From Phycisphaerae bacterium (lineage in GTDB: Bacteria; Planctomycetota; Phycisphaerae; Phycisphaerales; SM1A02): DNA of 7,314 bases. The notes under the pieces were generated by a model. It saw only the letters and a list, made by a program, of their open reading frames with translations. It was not told the origin of the DNA and did not search any database. The stretch covers positions 1 to 7,314 of the forward strand of contig NZFT01000106.1 of NCBI GenBank assembly GCA_002690755.1, read 5' to 3'. The stretch's first letter is position 1, and every line of letters begins with the position of its first letter. Positions 1 through 4,364 of this stretch are shown piece by piece. The position numbers were made by a program, and so were the translations under genes.

Positions 1-63
1 ATCCTCGAATCGATCCTGATCGCCGAGCGTGCCGATGACGCGCTCCCGGAGAATCTCCCGTGA
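1..63 (+). CDS. 3' end of an unidentified upstream gene
   Basis: Reading from base 1 gives 20 codons ending in the TGA at 61-63. The visible C-terminus is ILESILIAERADDALPENLP. It is a short amphipathic helix-like stretch followed by a Pro/Asn tail, and I cannot assign it to a family. Two things suggest a real gene end. Its stop overlaps the start of the next gene as GTGA, the same style of junction seen further down the operon. Its last codons also contain the Shine-Dalgarno sequence of that next gene. It is probably the preceding member of the same operon. The fragment is too short to exclude chance openness of the frame. Confidence 0.55.
   Translation: MLESILIAERADDALPENLP
48..51 (+). promoter_or_regulatory. 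Ribosome binding site deciding the GTG start at 60
   Basis: GGAG lies 8 bases before the GTG at 60-62. It supports that codon over the in-frame ATG at 78, six codons later, which has only cytosine-rich sequence at the right distance. The GTG also overlaps the upstream TGA as GTGA, which favours termination-reinitiation coupling. Confidence 0.6.
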
Positions 64-812
64 ATCCCACCCTTCGCATGTTCGCCCAGGTGCCCGACTC
101 GGAAGGGGGCGGCCTCGGTCCGAGTCTGCTCACCTACATCTCCGGCGGTGGCTTCATCGGCTGGATCATCGTCGCCCTCAGCGTGGTCGCGCTGACGCTG
201 GTGGTGATCCACGCCGTGCAGATCCGCCGGGCCACGCTGCTTCCCGCGGTGCAGGTCGCCTCGATCCGGGATCTGCTCGGTGCGGGGCGGGCCGACGCCG
301 CCCTCGAGTACTGCTCGCTCGCCGACAACGACTCCTTCCTCACGCGGATCCTCGCCCCCGGACTCACCCGGTACCTGCGATCGCCGTTCGGCGCGTTCGA
401 GATCAAGCAGGCGATCGAGGAGGCGGGCGCCGAACAGGCGGCGCGGCTCTACCGGGCGACCGACGGTCTCGGCATCATCGGCACCGTCGCACCGCTGCTG
501 GGTCTGCTCGGCACGGTGCAGGGGATGATCGGCGCGTTCGACAGCGTGGCCGCCAGTGCGGTCGCGGACGCGAACTACTACGAGGCCCTCGCCGGCAACA
601 TCTCCCTCGCCCTGATCACCACCATGCAGGGGCTCATCGTCGCGATCCCCAGCGTCACGCTCTTCACGGTGTTCCGGAACCGGATCGACGCCATCGGCGC
701 CGAAGCCGGCCAGGAACTCGATCGCATGGTCCTGCTGCTCGAGTCCTCCGGGTCGGGTGGTGCGGCCGGCGGGATGCCGCGTCCGACGGGCGGAACCGGG
801 GGCGGCGCATGA
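60..812 (+). CDS. MotA/TolQ/ExbB family proton channel subunit
   Basis: This 250-residue inner-membrane protein is predicted to form the stator-like pentamer of a proton-driven motor together with the ExbD-type proteins encoded next. Three transmembrane segments are visible: about 31-52, 138-162 and 181-205. A cytoplasmic domain of roughly 85 residues separates the first two, which is the TolQ/ExbB topology. TM2 carries the family signature TVAPLLGLLGTVQGMIGAF (142-160). TM3 carries ISLALITTMQGLIVAIPS (181-198) and is followed by FRNRID. Aligned without gaps to E. coli ExbB, the pore threonines Thr148 and Thr181 correspond to Thr152 and Thr188. The TM3 glutamate Glu176 corresponds to Leu183, an unusual replacement. 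The C-terminus (229-250) is a Gly/Ser/Pro-rich flexible tail. Length is normal for ExbB/TolQ. The start is GTG, chosen for its Shine-Dalgarno and GTGA overlap. Family is certain; TolQ, ExbB or another subfamily cannot be decided, so no symbol is given. Confidence 0.95.
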   Translation: MNPTLRMFAQVPDSEGGGLGPSLLTYISGGGFIGWIIVALSVVALTLVVIHAVQIRRATLLPAVQVASIRDLLGAGRADAALEYCSLADNDSFLTRILAPGLTRYLRSPFGAFEIKQAIEEAGAEQAARLYRATDGLGIIGTVAPLLGLLGTVQGMIGAFDSVAASAVADANYYEALAGNISLALITTMQGLIVAIPSVTLFTVFRNRIDAIGAEAGQELDRMVLLLESSGSGGAAGGMPRPTGGTGGGA

Positions 813-1237
813 GGTTCGACGCCCGGCGCCGAAAATCGAGACTGCTCCCCGTCGACATGACGCCGATGATCGACATCGTCTTCCAGCTGCTGATCTTCTT
901 CCTCACCACGGCGCAGCTGGCCCAGTTCTCCCGCGCCGAGATGGATCTCCCGGAGGAGGCGGGCGAGCAGGTCGAGACCGCCGAGGAGGCGGGGATCATC
1001 GTGAACGTGCTGGTCGACGGATCGATCGAAGTCGCGGGCGAGATCCTCGACGACGCGTCCTTCGCGGTCCTCGCCGAGGAACTGGTGATCGATCATCGCG
1101 ACGACGACCTCGCGCGGCTCCGGCCGCTGGTCCGTGCGGATCGGAACGCGCCGGCGGCGCGATTGAATCGCGTGCTCGAATTGCTGCAGGCCGCGGGCGT
1201 CCCCGCGGTTCGAATCGCCACGGCGCCGGGAGGCTGA
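809..1237 (+). CDS. ExbD/TolR family biopolymer transport protein (first copy)
   Basis: This 142-residue bitopic protein is the expected partner of the preceding channel subunit. It has a short basic cytoplasmic N-terminus (RFDARRRKSR), one transmembrane helix at about 20-38, and a periplasmic domain of about 100 residues. The signature VDMTPMIDIVFQLLIFFL (15-32) contains Asp22, equivalent to the protonatable Asp25 of E. coli ExbD. The periplasmic part shows the usual ExbD pattern: LPEEAG after the membrane, a V-x-V-x-x-D-G strand near 65-71, then VRADRNAP (108-115) and a helix ending LLQAAGVPAVRIAT (125-138). No OmpA-type peptidoglycan-binding domain is present, which separates it from MotB. 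The ATG overlaps the upstream TGA as ATGA. The only nearby Shine-Dalgarno candidate is a G-run at 798-802, so translational coupling probably matters. This reading frame stays open upstream to about position 29 across the channel gene, but that extension is a shadow with no family similarity. Confidence 0.94.
   Translation: MRFDARRRKSRLLPVDMTPMIDIVFQLLIFFLTTAQLAQFSRAEMDLPEEAGEQVETAEEAGIIVNVLVDGSIEVAGEILDDASFAVLAEELVIDHRDDDLARLRPLVRADRNAPAARLNRVLELLQAAGVPAVRIATAPGG
1228..1233 (+). promoter_or_regulatory. Ribosome binding site deciding the GTG start at 1241
   Basis: GGGAGG sits inside the last codons of the first ExbD gene, 7 bases before the GTG at 1241. It makes the GTG the better start than the ATG at 1280, which would begin just before the transmembrane helix and remove the basic N-terminal segment. 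Confidence 0.7.
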
Positions 1238-1240
1238 ATC

Positions 1241-1663
1241 GTGCGGATCGTTCCTCGACATCATCAGTCCGACCGTCGCATGGCGCTGTCGCTGTCGTCG
1301 ATGATCGACGTGGTGTTCCTGCTGCTGGCCTACTTCCTGATCACCACGGTGGTCACGCAGCGCGAGGACCGGCTGACCCCGAATCTCCAGCTGGAGCGGG
1401 ACGCGAGCGGTGGGGAGACCCAGGACTTCGAGCCGCAGGTGGTCGAGGTGCTGATGGTCGAGTCGGGGGTGATCTACCGGATCGGGGGTCGGGACTTCAC
1501 GGATCGGGCCGCCCTGGTCGCGGCGCTCCAGGAGCTTCCCAAGGATCCGGGGCTGTTCGTCCGGGTGACCGCCGGTCCGTCGGTCGGGGATGCGGCGCTG
1601 GCGATCCAGTGTGGCCGTGACGCCGGATTCGAGGAGGTGACCTATGTCCCGGCCGCGGATTGA
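1241..1663 (+). CDS. ExbD/TolR family biopolymer transport protein (second, divergent copy)
   Basis: This 140-residue protein has the same plan as its neighbour: a basic N-terminus (MRIVPRHHQSDRR), one transmembrane helix at about 21-39, and a periplasmic domain of about 100 residues. The motif SSMIDVVFLLLAYFLITT (19-36) keeps the key aspartate as Asp23. The Thr-Pro found before it in the first copy is replaced by Ser-Ser. The periplasmic part is clearly different in sequence. It has VVEVLMVESGVIYRIGGRDF (67-86), a helix ALVAALQEL, and the C-terminal pattern FVRVTAGPSVGDAAL (106-120) leading to AGFEEVTYVP (128-137), which corresponds to the final strand-helix-strand of ExbD. The two copies are therefore paralogues, not a recent duplication, and could pair as a heterodimer in the channel. 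That pairing is inference. The gene follows its neighbour after a 3-base gap, and its last 20 bases overlap the next gene. Confidence 0.93.
   Translation: MRIVPRHHQSDRRMALSLSSMIDVVFLLLAYFLITTVVTQREDRLTPNLQLERDASGGETQDFEPQVVEVLMVESGVIYRIGGRDFTDRAALVAALQELPKDPGLFVRVTAGPSVGDAALAIQCGRDAGFEEVTYVPAAD
1632..1640 (+). promoter_or_regulatory. Near-perfect Shine-Dalgarno for the TPR protein gene
   Basis: AGGAGGTGA matches the anti-Shine-Dalgarno end of 16S rRNA over nine bases and lies inside the second ExbD gene. GGAGG ends 6 bases before the ATG at 1644. It fixes this start over the in-frame ATG at 1668. It also implies strong, independent ribosome loading for the large gene despite the 20-base overlap. 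Confidence 0.8.
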
Positions 1664-4364
1664 GTCGATGCTCGCGATGCTGCTGGTCGGGATCCTCCTG
1701 CCTTCCTTCGGTCGGGTCGCGGTCGGTCAGGATCGCGCTGCCTCGTGGCTCGAGGCCCGGGGGATGTACGAACTCCTGCAGACCCACCTCGAACAGGGCC
1801 GGGCCGAAGCCGCCGATGATCCCGCCCGGCGGGCCCGCATGGCGTCCCGGCTCGCCGGGGTCTACGCCTCGCTGATCGAACGAAGCACCGACGACGAGGA
1901 TCGCGCGGTGCTGGTGGCGAAGGCCCGACGGCTGCTCGCCGACGATTCGATCGAACATGCCGAAGCACTCCGACTGGCCCTGCTCCGCACCCGGTATCAG
2001 GCGGCGTCCGGCACGATCGAACGCGGTCGCGTGGATCTCGCCGAGCCGGCGGAGGTCGTCGCCGCGGAACGTGAACTCGACGACCTCGCCCGGGATCTCG
2101 TCGGGCTGGGGCAATCGCTCACCGACGTGATCAAACGGGGTGATCGCGGGCTCGACCGGGCCCGGGGGATGCGGGTGATCCGCCTCGACGAGGAGATCAC
2201 CGCGGCCCGGCGGATGCTCGTCGCCGCGTCGCTGCTCGAAGGCTGGTCGCTCTACTACGCGGGTCGGGCCCTCGATGATCAAAATCGACTCGGTCGCGCC
2301 CAACTCGCCTTCGGGCGGGTGCTCGATGGCGACGAGGTGGTGCCGGGTCCGGACGACGTCTCCGTCGACCGACAGGAATTCGAGTACTTCGCCAGCGCGA
2401 TCCTCGGGCTGGCGATGAGCAGTGCGGAACTGGTCTCGCACCTCGGGGCGGGGCCGTGGTTCAACCGACTGGAGATGTCGCAGACCCATCCGGCGATCCT
2501 GCAGGCGACGCCGGGTTGGCGACTCGCGTCGGCGATCGATGCAGGATCCTTCGACATCGCCGAGACCCTGCTTCGATCCCTGATCGAAGCGGCCGACGGT
2601 GGATCGAATCCCGAGGCCCTGCCCACCGCCTGGCTTCGACTGGCCGCGGTGGGGGGACTCCGGGGGGCCGAGGACGCGTCGTCGGGGCTTGCGCCGCAGG
2701 CCGGTCGACTCGCGGAACTCGCGTTGGCCACGCTGGCGGCGCGGAGCGAACTGGCGCAGGTCGTCGACCTCGTGGACCGGTATGGACTCGATGCGGTGGG
2801 CCGCGACGGATTCGCCTTCCGCTACGTCCGGGGCGTCGGGCACTACCGCGCCGCGGTCGACGCGAAGACCGCGGGGCGGGTGGGCGAGGCCGCGACCGAG
2901 TTCACGCTCGCGGTCACCGAACTCGCCGCCGCCGGCGGGGAGGACGACGCGATCCGCTTCCCGGAAGCGCGGGCGGCGTGTCTCACCCTGACTGGCTGGA
3001 GCCTGCTCGAACTGGACCGGGCCGCGGACGCCGCGGACGCCTTCGAGGCCGCCGCGGGCGGGATCGGCGGGACGCGACGGGCGGATGCGATGTGGGGTGC
3101 GATCGTGTCACTCGACCGACTGGTCGCGTCGGGGGGGGCGGAGGCGGCGGACGCCCAGATGCGTCGCGATGCGATCATCGAACGATTCCTCGACACCTAT
3201 CCCGCGGACGACCGGGCGCCGTCCCTGGTGGTTCGTCGAATCACCGGCGAGGCGGATCCGTCCGCCGGCGACCTCGACACCCTGCTCGCGATTCCGCCCG
3301 GTCATCCGACCTGGGAGATCGCGCGCCGGCGGGCGGCGCAGGCGATCTATCGCCGATTCCGCGAGGCGGAGACGGCGCAGCGCGCTGAATTCGGAAGCCG
3401 TTTTCTCGACGTCGCCGACGAACTGCTGGAACGGGACCGCGAGGCCGACGGCGTCTTCGTCGATCTCCGGGGGGCGGACGGGGTGTTGTTGCGGCAGGCC
3501 GCGGAGGTCGCCTCGCACGAGGCGGTCGGCGACCGGTCCCGCGGGGCCGGGTACATCGCCCGGATCGAACTCGCCCTGGAGCGCGGTGGATTCTCGGAGC
3601 AACTCGACCTTCCGAACGAACTGGCCTACCGACGAATCGGCATGTCGATCGCCGACGGCGATTTCCTCGGCGCCGCCATGATCCTGCAGGACGTCCCGGT
3701 GGTGCCGGACGCCCCCGAGGCGACCCGATGGTCGCGACTGTCGGCCCAGCGGCTTCACCGGGCCGCGTTCCAGGAGATGCGAAGCGGCGCGGCTTCGATG
3801 CAGGTGGTCCGCGCGGCGGTCATGGCGGGTGATCGCTTCATCGAGATCGTCGGTGGCGTGGACACTCCGATCGCCGAAGCGCTCGAGATTCCGACTCTGC
3901 TCCCGGTCGCGGCGAGCGTGGCCGCGGGCCGGCAGGCGATCTATCGCGCCGACGACGACGAGGCCGTCGGCCGTGAAGCGTTCGAGTTGTATCGCGCGAT
4001 CCTCGAGAAGCGTCCCCGCGACGGTTCGATCCTCGAAGCGTCCGCGGAACTCGCGACCAGCCTCGGCGACGCCGAGTTCGCGTTGACCTGCTGGAGACGG
4101 CTGGGCAGCGCCGCACCGAAGGGATCGGAGATCTGGTGGCGGGCGCGATGCGGGTTGATCGGCATGCTCGCCGAGACCGATCCGAATCGCGCGGCCCAGG
4201 TGCTCGAGCAGGTGCGGGTCCTGCATCCCGACTTCGGTCCGGAACCATGGCGATCACGGCTTCAGGCGCTCGACGTGGAGATCGCCATCCGGCTCGATGG
4301 TGGTGCTTTCGAGGTCGACGACGAGGCCGAAGACGAGGACACCGATGGGGAGGCGACGCCTTGA
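1644..4364 (+). CDS. Exported large helical TPR-like repeat protein
   Basis: This 906-residue protein begins with a typical Sec signal peptide: basic MSRPR, hydrophobic core at about 9-22, and likely signal peptidase I cleavage after Val-Ala-Val-Gly at residue 28, before Gln-Asp. It should therefore reach the periplasm. The remainder is almost all alpha-helical, with helix pairs resembling degenerate tetratricopeptide repeats. The clearest are around 401-440, 445-482, 780-828 and 836-870, the last containing AAQVLEQVRVLHPDFGP. No catalytic motif or membrane segment is visible after the signal peptide. The C-terminal end (890-906) is strongly acidic. Such solenoids usually act as protein-binding scaffolds, so a role linking the proton-driven motor to other envelope parts is plausible but inferred. 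The start is supported by the strong Shine-Dalgarno at 1632-1640. The stop overlaps the next gene as TTGA. The coding frame shows the expected G/C-rich third positions throughout. I recognise no named family. Confidence 0.88.
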   Translation: MSRPRIESMLAMLLVGILLPSFGRVAVGQDRAASWLEARGMYELLQTHLEQGRAEAADDPARRARMASRLAGVYASLIERSTDDEDRAVLVAKARRLLADDSIEHAEALRLALLRTRYQAASGTIERGRVDLAEPAEVVAAERELDDLARDLVGLGQSLTDVIKRGDRGLDRARGMRVIRLDEEITAARRMLVAASLLEGWSLYYAGRALDDQNRLGRAQLAFGRVLDGDEVVPGPDDVSVDRQEFEYFASAILGLAMSSAELVSHLGAGPWFNRLEMSQTHPAILQATPGWRLASAIDAGSFDIAETLLRSLIEAADGGSNPEALPTAWLRLAAVGGLRGAEDASSGLAPQAGRLAELALATLAARSELAQVVDLVDRYGLDAVGRDGFAFRYVRGVGHYRAAVDAKTAGRVGEAATEFTLAVTELAAAGGEDDAIRFPEARAACLTLTGWSLLELDRAADAADAFEAAAGGIGGTRRADAMWGAIVSLDRLVASGGAEAADAQMRRDAIIERFLDTYPADDRAPSLVVRRITGEADPSAGDLDTLLAIPPGHPTWEIARRRAAQAIYRRFREAETAQRAEFGSRFLDVADELLERDREADGVFVDLRGADGVLLRQAAEVASHEAVGDRSRGAGYIARIELALERGGFSEQLDLPNELAYRRIGMSIADGDFLGAAMILQDVPVVPDAPEATRWSRLSAQRLHRAAFQEMRSGAASMQVVRAAVMAGDRFIEIVGGVDTPIAEALEIPTLLPVAASVAAGRQAIYRADDDEAVGREAFELYRAILEKRPRDGSILEASAELATSLGDAEFALTCWRRLGSAAPKGSEIWWRARCGLIGMLAETDPNRAAQVLEQVRVLHPDFGPEPWRSRLQALDVEIAIRLDGGAFEVDDEAEDEDTDGEATP
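3131..3138 (+). repeat. Run of eight guanines inside the TPR gene
   Basis: Eight consecutive G bases encode part of Ser-Gly-Gly-Ala near residues 496-499. The frame is open and has the same codon style on both sides, so no frameshift is present here. Such a run is a likely spot for replication slippage, polymerase or ribosome slippage, or sequencing error. Confidence 0.9.
4347..4353 (+). promoter_or_regulatory. Ribosome binding site deciding the TTG start at 4361
   Basis: GGGGAGG lies 7 bases before the TTG at 4361-4363, an ideal spacing, inside the acidic-tail codons of the TPR gene. Together with the TTGA overlap it makes the rare TTG the best start for the last gene. The next in-frame ATG or GTG codons are well inside a conserved-looking helical segment. 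Confidence 0.75.

Noticed and set aside
29..1237. A 402-codon plus-strand frame that would make a long N-terminal extension of the first ExbD protein
   Set aside because: The part before 809 translates to Arg/Gly/Pro-rich sequence across the clearly coding channel gene. ExbD proteins start just before the basic segment and membrane helix, exactly at the ATG at 809.
60..1663. Zorya-type anti-phage defence (ZorA/ZorB)
   Set aside because: The channel protein ends in a short Gly-rich tail and lacks the long cytoplasmic helical tail of ZorA. There are two ExbD-type proteins, neither with a peptidoglycan-binding domain, and no helicase or nuclease partner is visible.
60..1663. Flagellar stator MotA/MotB
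   Set aside because: Three membrane segments with ExbB-type motifs, and short partners without an OmpA-like domain, fit ExbB/ExbD and not MotA/MotB.
1497..2843. A 448-codon minus-strand frame, and similar long minus-strand frames at 3108-4226, 3838-4932 and 4838-5656
   Set aside because: High GC makes stop codons rare on the opposite strand. These translations are Arg/Pro/Gly/Ser-rich, lack recognisable motifs, and lie opposite well-supported genes.
3339..3947. A 15-base identical sequence (caggcgatctatcgc) at 3339-3353 and 3933-3947 in the same frame, encoding Gln-Ala-Ile-Tyr-Arg twice
   Set aside because: The flanking residues are not similar over a repeat-length stretch. It fits a shared helix motif with biased codons better than a recent duplication.
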